From positions 78,824,412 to 78,888,411 of the forward strand of contig CM043963.1 of assembly GCA_014529385.2 (NCBI GenBank): a DNA stretch of 64,000 nucleotides, written 5' to 3'. This stretch comes from Adiantum capillus-veneris (Eukaryota; Streptophyta; Polypodiopsida; Polypodiales; Pteridaceae). Of this stretch, positions 1 to 13,364 are shown piece by piece. Under the pieces are notes generated by a model that saw nothing but the letters and a program-made list of their open reading frames with translations, searched no databases and was not told the origin of the DNA. Each line of letters begins with the position of its first letter. The stretch's first letter is position 1. A program made the position numbers and the translations under genes.

Positions 1-8
1 TGTGTGTG

Positions 9-63
<55 letters not shown>
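1..63. repeat. (TG)n microsatellite
   Basis: Nearly pure TG dinucleotide run at the window edge, with one TTTT interruption near base 10. The sequence to its right (from about base 64) is the start of the large tandem repeat, so this tract occupies the same junction position as the TG tracts at 3061 and near 6400. Confidence 0.95.
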
Positions 64-64
<1 letters not shown>

Positions 65-3059
65 TTGGTCTTATCGTTGGTACATGTAAGCACTGAGAGC
101 AAAGCTCTAGATAATTACAACCATGATATTGAGGCTACGCCCTAGTGCGTGAGAAGAGGGATGGATATGCAGGCTCGTGAAGCGCTATGGTGTATGCTCA
201 GGATGAGTGATCATTGCGTTTTGCCGCGACCAAGGGTTTATGAAGGAGAAGCGATAGATGCTTGAGTTGAAGTGTGTGTGTGTGTGCGTGACTGACTATG
301 CATAAAGAGAAAATTTTAATGTTGAAGTTGTGCTCAAAAATAGTAGGAGTGGATAAACTACAAAAGCCAATCTTCTAAGTGTGGGCCCTAATTTCAAGGC
401 ACCACCATCTTGGAAGGCTTACCTGTATACATTTTCTTTCCAATCAGAGATAGCAAGATCGAGTCACGCAAGAGAAGGGGAAACATTATCCTTTGCCGAG
501 CCTATCAAGTTTAGGATTTTCAAACTTGAGAAAAGCAAAACAAAAAATTAAAAAATCGGTTGGCACATTGAAGATAGTCTAAAGTTTAGGTGGATAAGCC
601 TAAAGTGTAGGGATGGGTGATGCCAAAGGCTAGCTAGAAATAGGTATGTGTGTGTTTATGATTGATTATCTAAAAATAATTTGATTTAACAAACTATTTA
701 ATAAAAACACGTCTTTATACTAGAGACAAGATTGTACAATTGACAACATTTTGACTCGATGCATTGATATCAATTTTATCACTTAGGCATATATATACTT
801 ATTAAATAAGTGTTTACAAGGACTATCTATACATTGTCAAAAACAAAACCAAACATTAGATGATCTTCAACTATTGTTGTAGTTTCTTTTTTGTAATCCC
901 AAGGAAGGAACATCTTACCTGTCACCATCCAAGAAACACAAGCCCATCGGAACTGGCATTACTTGGGAAGATAGGTGTCAACGACCCCTTCCCCTTATTA
1001 TCGGTGTCAAAAATTACAAAGAAACTGATAACAAAAGCAAAGATCAATTAAATATTCTTTTTTTAATAAAATATTTAATCATAATACTCAAGATTTTTCA
1101 TTTACAAAATTACTACCACATTTTGAGATATTTTTGCAAATGGATCCCAAATTAAGTCTACCAAACCTTGCCAAGAGGTGGACGGTTAAATCAATCTGTA
1201 AGGCCATCACAAAAAGCAAGTCAAAAAAGGTTAGCTACATGCTACTTGAGATCCAACATCCACCAACATGTTGCTCACTAAGTCTAGTATATCCAAAGAC
1301 CAACATACCATAATATGATTATCCAATAGCTTGGGATTTCAACTCCAAAGCGGCTTTGAAAAAATAGCCCTACTTGAAGTCCATCTGAAGCATAAAAACC
1401 GTTCAAAAAAACAAGTAGCATCTATACTACTCAGGATCTTTCCTCCTTGAGCTTACTATTATAATTAGCATCATCAACTATGGCAAAAAGATTGATCAAA
1501 TACTTCTAAGGCCAAGAACATTATGTTCCAAAATCATAGTAATAACAATCTGCAACACAAAATGCTAGCAAGCTGAAAAGTCAAACACTAGCAACTATAA
1601 ATCGAGCAAGTTGATAGTATGCCAAGTAGAAAACCCCGCATAACAATGGCAACCATTTAGTGAAGAAACAACACACCAGCTAAAATAACATCCAATTGAA
1701 AGTATGTTAAGCGTGTTAAGCATGGTAGCCTAAAACTTACTGAGCATTCATAACGTGTTTATCTAATAAATACTAATCATTATTAAGCTATAATATGTAT
1801 GTCGTTCAATTTGCGTAAGAATTTTGGCAGAGTTTCCTTCGTATTCTCTCAATATTTTCAAAAATATAAAATCCCAACATCCCCTATGATACCTTCACAT
1901 GAGGTAATCAACAAATCAAGTAGTGCCAATCATTCATACCAAAAAGGAATACGAATAGGCTCAAAAGCCTGACTGCATATCAAAACAAGATAGTATGTTG
2001 TGTGGGAGTCTCCATGTTTTCATCTTTAACATGCAAGAGCGAGTCAAGAAAAACGTTATTATTTTTATATCGAACTGCATCATGAAATCTCACAACCCTA
2101 GTATGATATGGTGCAATGTCATGATAATCTTACCTAGAAAAGTTACCAAATTTATGTCAATCTGAGCTGAGGACCTGAGCCTAACATGCCAAGTTTTCCC
2201 ACATAATATTCATTACAAAGGATCTAATTGTTGTGTGGGAGTTTGTGTGAGGTGTTGTGTGAATAAGAAATAACGCCCACTCTTATGTAAGCCACTCGAG
2301 CTAGTGATCATGAGGCGTTAAGAAAACCTCGTCATGCAATCCATCCCACATGCAAAAAGTGAATTATCCAATCCTTATTGAGCCTAAATTCATTTTGGAG
2401 TAACCATTTTTTTAAGATTGATAACCATTTATAAGCTAAACTATGTATGCAAAATTTTTGGCAACGTTTCCTTTGTATATGCTCAATCATTTCAATATAA
2501 TCCAGTTCATGCCATCTCCCAAGAGACGCTCACATGAGTTGTATGCAAAATAGACAGAGACAATCATTTGCACAGACAAATGGTGTTTTTTCTTTTAGTT
2601 ATATCCAACCTTGATGCATTCAAATCAATGAATCAGTTTGGTATACCAATTGATCTCTATATAACTTGCATGACAGGAGAAATAAAAACCCACATTTATC
2701 ATTACATTTCAACTGATTAGATGTCAAAACACAAAACTTGTACACTTCCTCCAAATCATCAGAAAAAGCAATGTTGTAAGAAAATCTAACTACGTAATGA
2801 GTAGGTGCAGATGCACCTACCTCAATGTTGTATTTTCCTTGAGAAACACTCATGGGACAGGAAGGGTAGCATTTTCAATCCAATTAATAATCCGATGTGC
2901 TTGTGTGCGTCAATGTCCGAGATTTTTCAACAGTAATTTTAGATCTTCAAGGCCAGGATAACCCATTGAAGTGTGTTTATTTGAGTCAAGTAGAGTTCAA
3001 GCGACCTGAGGAAGAAATATCACCTATCGATGGTTTATAGCAAATGACTTACGATGCAT

Positions 3060-3060
<1 letters not shown>
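64..3060 (+). repeat. Large tandem repeat, copy 1
   Basis: Non-coding, AT-rich unit of about 3.0 kb, repeated to its right. It opens with a segment (GGTTGGTC..., CATGTAAGCACTGAGAGC, GAGAAGAGGGATGGATATG) that recurs at 3114 and 6533, and closes with a segment (GAGGAAGAAATATCACCTAT) that recurs near 6340. Compared with copy 2 it lacks about 850 bp (copy-2 positions about 3655-4485) but has about 570 bp (about 812-1384) that copy 2 lacks. The short ORFs in it are not conserved between copies, so I see no gene. Confidence 0.85.

Positions 3061-3113
<53 letters not shown>
3061..3113. repeat. (TG)n microsatellite at tandem-repeat junction
   Basis: About 53 bp of uninterrupted TG dinucleotides exactly between copy 1 and copy 2 of the 3-kb repeat. 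Confidence 0.95.
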
Positions 3114-3115
<2 letters not shown>

Positions 3116-6100
3116 TCCTGTCGGTTGTGCATGTAAGCATTGAGAGAAAGGCTCTAGATGGTTACAACCAATGATTTCAAGGCTATGTCCTAGCGCGTGA
3201 GAAGAGGGATGGATATGTAGGCTCGTAAATCTCTATGGTGTATGCTCAAGATGAGTGCTCAGTGCGTTTTTGCTACGTGAGCAAGGGCGTTTTTGCTCGA
3301 GTTGAAGTGTGTGTGTCCCCAATTGTGCATAAAGAGAAGATTTTAATGTTGAAGTCGTGCTCAGAAATAGTAGGAGTGGATAAACCACAAAAGCCAACTA
3401 CCAATCTTCTAAGTGTGGTCCCTAATTTCAAGGCACCACCACCTTCGAAGGCTTACCTATTTATAATTTTTTTCCAATCAGAGATACTAGGAGTGAGCCA
3501 CACAAGAGAAGGGGAAACATTATCCATTGCCAAGTCTATCAAGTTTAGGATTTTCAAACTCGAGAAATACAAAAAAAAAAAAAAAAATTGGTTGGCACAT
3601 TGAAGATAGTCTAAAGTTTAGGTGGATAATCCTAAAGTGTAGGGATGGGTGATGCATCAAGTCTGTATAACAGATTAACCCTGCGAGTTTACCGTAGCTA
3701 TATTAGAAAACCCTCAATATTAACATCAGAGTAAGTGTCCATACACGCACATACCCATGTAGGGTTACTGGTCTAAATCACAAGACATTTTCCAAGGTCT
3801 TCATAGACATCGAATGATCTATGTATGCAGAGGGAATGGAACCACTCTATATTGAAGAAGCTCAGTTTAGAGGCTACAAGGTTAAAATATGGCTTGTGTA
3901 GATGTGGGTGTGTAAGTTAAATGTTCATGAGAAATAGTACCTTTCCTAATCGTACTTGTGAGTGTGTATGTGTGGCCCTAGCCCAACCCTAGGAGAGGTT
4001 CCACATGTGGGAGGTATGGCCCACCATGTGGAACCCTACCTCAACCAAGTAGAATCGAATGCGAGTTTATTTACAAAAATTATTGTCTTGTGTTCCAGAC
4101 AAATTCAGAAATATGTTTTCAAAGGGTACCTTTCAATAAAAGTGGTGCCTATAGGGCTTATAAACGTATCTACTATAAAGAGATTCAAATCATGGTAACA
4201 TACATAACATCATATATTGTAATATGCAGACTATATATTGTCACTAATACCATTTATCAAAGAAAATGTTAGTGTCAATAATAGGGATACTAGTAAGATA
4301 ATTTCCCTTACTCGTTACTCTATCTAATTCAATCATATAGGGAGATTCTTATCTAGAATATAATACTAAAAGCTTTTATGTGCTTGACTGAATGAGGAGC
4401 ATTGGCCCCAACCCCATCCTCTTAGATTGGGTAGGTCAAGTCAAGAGACAAATGATTGTTCTAGGCCCATTGTATGGTGCTAGCCCCGACCAAAGGCTAG
4501 CTACAAATAGGTATGTGTCTGTTTATAATTGATTATCTAACAATATCTTGATTTAACAAACACTTGAACCATACAATGGGACTAGAGGCTAGCACACAAA
4601 GGGGTACATAAAAATATGTCTTTATAGTAGAGACAAGATTGTACAATTGACATTATTTAGACTCGATGTATTCATACCAATTGTATCACTTATGCATATA
4701 TATACTTATCAAAGAAGTCCATAAGCATAAAAACCGTTCAAAAATTGAAAAATGAGTAGCCTTCTACTGTGCTCAGGATCTTTCCTCCATGAGCTTACTA
4801 CTATGATAAACATCATCAGCTATGGCAAAAGGATTGATCAAATCATTCATAGGCCAAGAATATTATGTTCCAAAAGCATAGTAATAACAATCTGCAACAA
4901 AAAATGCTAGCAAGTTGAAAGGTCAAACACCAGCAACTAGAAATCCTGCAAGTTGATAGTATGCCAAGTAGAAAACCCTGCATAACAATGGCAACCATTT
5001 AGTGAAGAAACAACACACCAGCTAAAAAGAAAACCAATTGAAAGTATGTTAAACGTGCTAAGCATGGTAGCCTAAAACTTACTAAACATTCATAACGTGT
5101 TCACCTAAAAAATAATAATCTTTATTAAGCTATAATATGTATGTCGTTCAATCTGTGTAAGAATTTTGGCAGCATTTCCTTCATATTCGCTCAATATTTT
5201 TAAAAGGATAGAGTCCCAACATCCCATATGATACCCTCACATGAGGTTACTAACAAATCAAGTAGTGGCAATCATCTCATACCAAGAAGGAATACGAATA
5301 GGTTGAAAAACCTCACTGCATATCAAAACAAGATAGTATGTTGTGTGGGCATCTCCATGTTTTTATTTTTAACATACAATAGCGAGTTGAGAAAAACATT
5401 ATTATTTGTACATCGAACTGCATCATGAAATCTCACAAACCTAGTATGATATGGTGCACTCTCATGATAATCTTACCTAGACAAGTTACCAAATTGATGT
5501 CAATCTCAGCTGAGGAATTGAGCCTAACATGCCAAGTTTTCCCACATAATATTTAGCACAAAGGATCTAATTGTTGTGTGGGAGTTTGTGTGTGGTGTTG
5601 TGTGAATAAGAAATAACACCCACCCATAGATAAGCAAGTCAAGCCAATGATCACGAGGTGTTAAGAAAAACTCATCATGCAATCCATCCCACATGCAAAA
5701 GGTGAATTATCCAATCCCTATTGAGCCTAACTTCATTTTGGAGTAACCATTTTTTTTAAGGTTGATAAACTATGTACGCAAAACTTTTGGGTCAATTTCC
5801 TTCGTATATGCTCAATCATTTCAAAAAAAATCCAGTCAATGTCATCTCGCATGAGACCCTCACATGGGGTTGTACGCAAAACAGATAGACAATCATTTCC
5901 ACAGACAAAGGGTGTTTTTTCTTTTAGTTATCCAGCCTTGATGCATTCAGGTCAATGAATTAGTTTTGTATACCATTCGATCTCTATTTAACTTGCATGA
6001 CATGAGAAATAAAAACCCACATTTGTCATTACGTTTCAGCTGATTAGATGTCAAAACACAAAACTTGTACACTTTCTCCAAATCATGAACAAAAAAGCCA

Positions 6101-6396
6101 ATGTTTTAAGAAAATCTAACTATGTACGGAGTAGGTGCAAATGCACCTACCTGAATGTTGTATTTGCCTTGAGAAACAGTCATGAGACAGCAAGGGTAGC
6201 ATTTCTAGTACAATTGATAATCAGATGTGCTTGTGTGCACAAATGTCTGAGATTTTTCCAGCAGCAATTTCAGATCTTCCAGGCCAAGGTAAACCATTTA
6301 AGTGTGTTTATTTGAGGCAAGTAGAGTTCGAGCGACATGAGGAAGAAATATCACCTATATCGATTGTTGATAAAAAGTGACTTTCGAGGCATCCAT
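3114..6396 (+). repeat. Large tandem repeat, copy 2
   Basis: Second copy of the 3.0-3.4 kb unit. It is colinear with copy 1 over about 3114-3650 and about 4485-6396, with many point differences. The block at 3655-4485 is absent from copy 1 but its left part is present in copy 3, so copy 1 probably lost it. The 122-residue open frame at 3235-3603 matches no family I recognise and is broken in the other copies; I treat it as chance. Confidence 0.85.
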
Positions 6397-6532
6397 GTGT
6401 GTGTGTGTGTGGGGTTGGTCCTGTGGTTGGTGCATGTTTTTCATTGCATGTGTGTGTGTGTGTGGGGGGGGTTCGTCCTGTGGTTGGTGCATGTTTTTCA
6501 TTGTATGTGTGTGTGCACGCGCGCGTGTACAC
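6396..6532. repeat. Interrupted TG-rich minisatellite at tandem-repeat junction
   Basis: TG runs separated by G-runs and by a repeated 36-37 bp piece (GGTCCTGTGGTTGGTGCATG... and GTCCTGTGGTTGGTGCATG...), with an alternating CACGCGCGCG stretch near 6515. The junction itself was locally amplified: the start of the repeat unit appears two extra times before copy 3 begins. Confidence 0.8.
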
Positions 6533-7384
6533 GGTTGGTCCTGTCATTTTTGCATGTAAGCAATGAGAGCAAGGCTCTAGATGGTTACAAAACCAATGAT
6601 ATCGACGCTATGTCCTAGCGTGTGAGAAGAGGGATGGATATGCAGGCTCGCTCAGTGCTATGGTGTATGCTCAGGATGAGTGCTCAATGTGTTTTTTCCG
6701 CATGAGCAAGGGTATAATTATGAAGGTGAAGCGATAGATGCTCGAGTTGAAGTGTGTGTGTATGTGACCGACTGTGCATAAATAGAAAATTTTAATGTTG
6801 AAGTCGTGCTCAAAAATAGTATTAGTGGATAAACCACCAGATACCAATCTTCTAACTGTGGACCCTAGTTTCAAGGCACCACCACCTTAGAAGGCTTGTC
6901 TGTATATATTTTCTTTTCAATCAGAGATAGCAGGAGCGAGTCACGCAAGAGAAGGGGAAACATTATCCATTGCCGAGCCTATCAAGTTTAGGATTTTCAA
7001 ACTCGAGAAAAGCAAAAATAAAATAAAATCGATTGGCAAGTTGAAGATAGTCTAAAGTTTAGGTGGATAAGCCTAAAGTGTAGGGATGGGTGATGCCTCA
7101 AGTGTGTCTTATAGATTAACCCCAGGAGTATACTAGTTGCATTAGAAAACCCTCAATATTAACATCAGAGTAAGTGTGCGTACATGAACATACCCATGTA
7201 GGGTTACTGCTCTAAATCACAAGACATTTTCCAAGGTCTTCATAGACGTTGAATGATCTATGTATGCAACCACTCTATATTAAAGAAGCTCAGTTTAGAG
7301 ACTACAAGGTTACATTATGGCCCGTGTGGATGTGTGTGTGTAAGTTATGTGTTCATGAGAAATAGTACCTTTCCTAACCGTACT
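6533..7384 (+). repeat. Large tandem repeat, partial copy 3
   Basis: Colinear with copy 2 positions about 3114-3958 and ends where the long microsatellite begins. In copy 2 the same position (about 3958) has only a short GTGTGTATGTGTGG run, so the 240-bp microsatellite arose by expansion of a pre-existing short TG run inside this unit. Confidence 0.8.
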
Positions 7385-8457
<1,073 letters not shown>

Positions 8458-8847
8458 TTGGCCCCCCAACCACCCAACCGGCGATCTACAATTTATTGTA
8501 TCCACAAAGAAAATGTGATATTCAAGGCAAAGTCAAGTTTTGAAGTCAATGGCAAGAGTCTTAAAATTGGTCCTCTTTTTTTGAAGAAATATTGTCTTAA
8601 TCAAAATGTGATGTGTGCTTTGCTCTTTATGTTTGGGCATGATTGGATGTCAAATATGTTGCTTGAGTCTATTGTTCAATTGATTTTGCAATATGTTGAG
8701 AATAATAATGAAGAGGCCTTAAGTATATGGTTGAAAATCTGGGAGCATGATAATACGCCTCGACCCTCGGGCACAATTGCACTTCAAGTTGTGTTGCATT
8801 CTTATTTGAAAGGAGTAATATATCTCTTGTCATGTCAAATCATTTAA
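8458..8847 (+). CDS. Hypothetical open frame, 129 aa, function unknown
   Basis: An open frame of 129 codons upstream of the Helitron domains, on the same strand. I do not recognise the product. It has no obvious signal peptide, membrane segment or catalytic motif. It may be the eroded N-terminal part of the Helitron protein, a captured host fragment, or chance. A shorter open frame (8967-9176) follows in another phase and is equally unassigned. Low confidence that it is, or was, coding. Confidence 0.22.
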   Translation: MAPQPPNRRSTIYCIHKENVIFKAKSSFEVNGKSLKIGPLFLKKYCLNQNVMCALLFMFGHDWMSNMLLESIVQLILQYVENNNEEALSIWLKIWEHDNTPRPSGTIALQVVLHSYLKGVIYLLSCQII

Positions 8848-9257
8848 TCTCTTTTGCATGTTGTGTTCTAAGAGAAACAGGCATTGTTCATGTGTTTAAT
8901 GATTTAAACTTTGGAAAATCTTTGGTTGTCAATCCATTTGGATTTGCAGTGTTAGAAAAATAAGCTTTGCTTGTGTTCTATTCCAAATTTGGCACATTCT
9001 TCTTTCTTCAAAAGAAAGTTTTGTACAAGAGGAAGTGTTATTTGTTGTCAAAAGAAATTGTGTTCAGTTTAGAAGATTTTATTCATTCTCTCCCACAATG
9101 TAGTGCCCCTGAGATAGCATCGAAATTTCAAACGGAAGTAGATTTCTCTCACAACTTGAAACAAATCCAACAATGATTTATTCTTTATGGAAATTGTTAC
9201 GTACTAATGAGGGCTTCATTTTCATGTCAATGACCCAAAAAATATAAATATTTAGAG

Positions 9258-9840
9258 AAAATACGTGATACACGTACTTTTCCTTGTTTGTGTTGTGATA
9301 CTCTCACCTTTGGGAATAGTTTGCAGCACTTGACTCTATCAAAAGTGGATTGCTTGCAAAACATTTTAGAGCAAGAGTTGTCAAATTTGGGTGTTGGTGT
9401 AAAAGTGTGTAAATGTTGTAAGCAGTATTTGTGAGCCCAAAGAAGTCCTCTTCTTTGTATACATGCTTCTCTTAAGTTCAATGAAACCATTGTTGAGTTC
9501 ATGATGTTGAACCCTATTGAGAGACATCTTGTATCACTTTGTATCCCCTTTGCACATATAAGAGAGCTCAACTACGAGGGGCAATACGGTTTGCGTGGTA
9601 GTGTGGTAAATATTATGGCATATTTATCTAGGATTTAGAGAATATTACCCCGGTTTGCAGATTAGCAAGCAACAATTCTGGTCCAGGTGAAATAGAAGCT
9701 CAAGTTTCACCATGCATACCTTAGTGGAGTAGTCTGTCCATTTTATGTTCTTAGATCTTTGGTGTCATTGATTTGAACCCCACTATATATTGAGCATAAT
9801 GCTTCTTTAATGAATGTTGGGCTTCCACTATCCAAATAGT
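9258..9840 (+). pseudogene. Helitron N-terminal zinc-finger and DUF6570-like region (decayed)
   Basis: Translation shows paired cysteines (PCLCCDTL near 9277, VCKCCKQYL near 9405), then LNPIERHLVSLCIPFAHIRE and YEGQYGLRGSVVN (about 9505-9612). This is the typical run-up of many Helitron ORFs: two CxxC-type pairs, an L-x-P-x-E-x-x-L block, then the QYGLRGxVVN block. At least five in-frame stops interrupt it (for example after the second cysteine pair and within 9627-9780), so it cannot be translated intact. It leads directly into the Helitron-like N domain. Confidence 0.7.
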
Positions 9841-9894
9841 GCCTCATATCGAGTTGCACAAAGAAAGTGAATTTGCGGAATCAATGGCTGACCA

Positions 9895-10240
9895 GTCTAA
9901 TACATTTGTGCATGGGATCTACTCTTCACAGTAGAAAGTGGTTGATCCTAGTGTGTATGCACATAATGTTGCACCATCTAAAGGGTTTAGCCCCCTAAGC
10001 TTATTTGATGATGCATGTAAAGAGATATCATTTCCATCTCTATTCTTTGGGCAGAAAATAACTTATGCCCAACTTGCCAAGGCTAGGTATCAAAAGGTTG
10101 CTCAATGCGAGATTAAACACAAAGATAGACGGTTCTCTTTGGACATTGATAATCTTTTCTTCAAGGTCATGAAAATCATCATTGCCAAGGTATTAGGCTT
10201 TATATGGGTTCGTCTTCAAAAAGGAAAACAATAAGAGAAA
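9895..10240 (+). pseudogene. Helitron-like N-terminal domain (decayed)
   Basis: The open frame 9938-10234 contains VAPSKGFSPLSLFDDACKE, then SFPSLFFGQK, then a KDRRF motif and NLFFKVMKI. This order (VAPxxGxxPLSxxxDxxxExxSFPxLFxGQ...DRR...FFKxxK) is that of the Helitron helicase-like N domain that precedes Rep in autonomous Helitrons. Its role is thought to be structural or DNA-binding. A stop ends the frame after LQKGKQ, and the reading continues in other phases toward Rep. Confidence 0.75.
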
Positions 10241-10319
10241 GAGTTGTATGCAAGTGATGTCCAAGGTAATACTAACATTGAGTAGGTTCTCTAGCCACAA
10301 CTTGGCTATCATGATTTTG

Positions 10320-11420
10320 AAACTCTACGCACATCATGCGATTACAAAGCCAAACTCAAGTGCAATGTCTGCGATGATTTGACAAGTAGGTCAACCCACA
10401 TTCTTCATCACCATATCATGTGTAGAACAAAGGTGGAAGCCTCTACATAAATGTCTTGCACTCCTCAATCCACAAATAAAAGCAAATGACTTTTAGAGAA
10501 AATCTGCTTTCATTCGCGCCTTATTGCATTTTGATACCACCACAATAGCTTGCTACTATGTTCATAGTTTCAAATCACAAAAGAAAGAGCTCAAACACAA
10601 TTCCAAAATACTTGGAAAAATTATCGACTTTTTTTTCATGACTAAATTCCAACATAGAGGAATCCAACATGACCACGGGTTGCTTTAGATCAAGAATGCA
10701 CCACATTTTGGTGTGGCTGAAGATCAAGACGTCATTACCTTTGTTGATACGTACATCTCCACCGACAAGGATGAGTTAAGTGATGAGCTTAAAATATTTA
10801 GACCCATTCACATTGAAAGACATATAAAAGCCATAAAAAAGCTTTTCGGTTTGGATTTCCTCGTCCACCTATTAGGCAAAAAGTTATACTGCATCCAATT
10901 GAGGCAAGTGAATCAAGAAAGAAGATACTTCTTGCAAACAAAAAGAGACTTGATGAATTATTTGTAAGCCTTGGCCAAGAACCAAAATTGAACTTTGATG
11001 AATGGTTTAACTCTTTATCTATGGATGAGAGCTCATACCTTGAGACACTTTCTTCGACACTCACACACAGAACCTACACTTATGCTTAAACAACATCCAA
11101 AGAACATCTACACAAATAATTTCAATAAATCATTGTGCACCTTATGGGATGTTAATATTTATATCCAATTTATTTTCAATGCTCATGGAGTTGTAGCATA
11201 TTGCACATCCTACATGAAAAAACATGACTCGACAAAAAGCAAGGCAATAAAAAATGTCCTTAACAATTGCAAGAAAAACAACTTGCCCACCTTAGAGCGA
11301 CTTAAGAAAATTGGGAGTTCCCTTATCAATAGCCAGGAAATCTCAGCACAGCAAGCAACATATATTTCACTCTCCTTGCCATTGCGTAGTGCTAGCAGAG
11401 AGTTTGTTTTTAGTACTTAA
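10320..11420 (+). pseudogene. Helitron Rep (HUH, two-tyrosine) nuclease domain (decayed)
   Basis: Rep would cut one strand at the element's ends through two tyrosines. A first motif like FFITISCVEQRW lies near 10400. The HUH region reads FQHRGIQHDHGLL followed by a stop (about 10650-10695), matching the usual FQxRGxPHxHxLLW with the Trp codon lost. The tyrosine region reads VAYCTSYMKK (about 11191-11220), keeping the Y-x3-Y pair. The conserved tail (ERLKKIGSSLINSQEISAQQ, then SLPLRSASREF) lies at 11297-11410. Frame changes near 10690, 10780 and 10990 make it a pseudogene. Confidence 0.8.
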
Positions 11421-11439
11421 AATTTTCAATCTCAAAGGA

Positions 11440-13360
11440 CATTGTTGCTAAAAAGACGAGCTACTCTGGAGATGCTTCATCGTAATGACACACAAATTTT
11501 CTTTGGTGATCTTATCACTAAATACACCAAAAGACCACCACATCTATCACATCTATGTTTGGCCAAATTTGCAAGCCAATTTACCAACTCAGATGGTGTA
11601 CAGTGGAAACAGAAAAAGTCTCGCGTGATAAGGTATGCAAACTTCAATAGAGAGATTTATGTTGAGAGACATTATCATGAGCTTTGCTTGCTCTTTCTCC
11701 CTTTCACATGCAGCGAGTCTGAATTTCATGCAAGTATCACAACTAACAACATGGAGAGATAAGTTTGAGTCCAACATTGGCACAGAAAAAGTTCATGAAA
11801 GTTGAGATCTTGGCAAGTAGCAAGCAATAATCCTCATCTAATTCTTCCACAAGGGGTAGTCATCAAGAGGCAATTAATTATGAACTCGATCTTGACTTGC
11901 CAACAACTAGACTTGACAACACAATATTGCAACTTTATTAAAATTCCTCGGAATCCCAAATGAAGAGTACCATGCACTTGTCATGAGCTTAAACACAAAA
12001 CAAAGACAACTTTATGATGATATCATGAAAAAAAAGGATGCAATCAAATGTTCCTATCCACCTTTTTCTAATGGATGGTGTTGGCACTGGGAAGATATTC
12101 ACACTACGCGCCATTGTCCAGGGTTTGGTTTGACACTACTAATGGCTTACACAAGCAAGGAAACTTATAATTTTGGCGGCACCACCATTCATTTAGCTTT
12201 GTGGTTTCCATTGATGCTCAATGACAACATTGATCTCTCTAATGAGACCTTGAGCAATCTATCACAAATATACATAAATCTCAAGCTAGTTGTTTTTTAT
12301 GAGGCCTCCTTGATAGGCAATACATTGCTTCATATCATAGATACACGGCTTTGAGCTCTCAAGCATAATCACACTCAACCATTTGGTGGGCTAGAGGTAT
12401 TTTTTTGCGGAGATCTCTGCCAAGCAATCCATGTGCGTGATCGTTGGATATTCAATGATCCAAAAAACGCACTTGATATTCTAGCACCTTCATATTGATT
12501 TAACTCTCACATAAAGTGTTGCAATCTCAAGATACGCATGCACCAATCAAATGAAGTATTCATAGGGATATTGAATCGAATCAAAGTTGCACGACAAATT
12601 GAGCAGGACTTATCAATCATCAAGACCATGAACATAGACAAGAGCTTCGACATTGTGGCAACTCCCATCTTTTTTTTACCAACAAATCAAAGGATCATCA
12701 CAACCAAAAGGTTTTTGAGATGCTACATACAAGTACATATGTCATTAGGGCACGTGACAAACCACACAAGACATGCTCAAGAAACCTTCTCATTCCAAAC
12801 AACTCACAACTAATTGCATGACTTGCTACAATTCTTGAACTAAATCTAGAGATAATAGTTGAAATATACTCTAGGAATATCGACACTTTAGATGGACTGG
12901 TAAATGGAGATGATTGAATTCTCAAAACAATAGATGATGATGGACATTCCCATGTTTCATGGGATAGCTTTCTTTGATAGAACAATTGGAAAGAAACAAA
13001 GATCCCAAAATCAACATCTATTCAATACTCATATTGAACCGCATTGGACACCCATATTCAAGGAAATGAAAGAGTTCCAAGTTGGGAAATCAGCTCAACA
13101 TAGTCTCTAGGAAGCAACTACCAATACAACCTATCAATGCACGCACAATCCATAAATCACAAGGTCTATTCATGACCTCTCTAGCATTTGAGCCTGCTGG
13201 CATACGAGCCCACAACTTGGTCTACATTGCATTAATGCGTATCAAGGTCCTTGCCAATCTACACATTTTGAGCCCGATAACACCCACATTTGGCCTGAAC
13301 CTACGGTGCTTAAGGAGCTTGATCGTCTTTGAACACCTGCAAGATGGGAGAACTTAAATG
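11440..13360 (+). pseudogene. PIF1-like helicase domain of the Helitron (decayed)
   Basis: A superfamily 1B DNA helicase that would unwind DNA during rolling-circle transposition. A pre-helicase block (KKSRVIRYANFNRE, 11615-11656) is followed by Walker A with intact GVGTGK at 12077-12094, though in a different phase from its neighbours. The Walker B region reads VVFYEASLIG (about 12288), with the expected Asp replaced by Tyr. Motif III is FFCGDLCQ (about 12402), and the C-terminal block INARTIHKSQGL...VYIALMRIKVLANLHILSP spans 13132-13275. In the last block Met replaces the usual Ser of ALSR. Several stops and indels and the lost Walker B acid mean no active enzyme. Confidence 0.82.
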
Positions 13361-13364
13361 TACA

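Noticed and set aside
6308-6618. Open frames over the 6.4-kb TG-rich junction
   Set aside because: Low-complexity translation of TG and G runs; not conserved at the equivalent junctions.
9227-9571. A 114-codon minus-strand open frame
   Set aside because: It lies opposite the cysteine-rich/DUF6570-like Helitron region, which has clear motifs on the plus strand.
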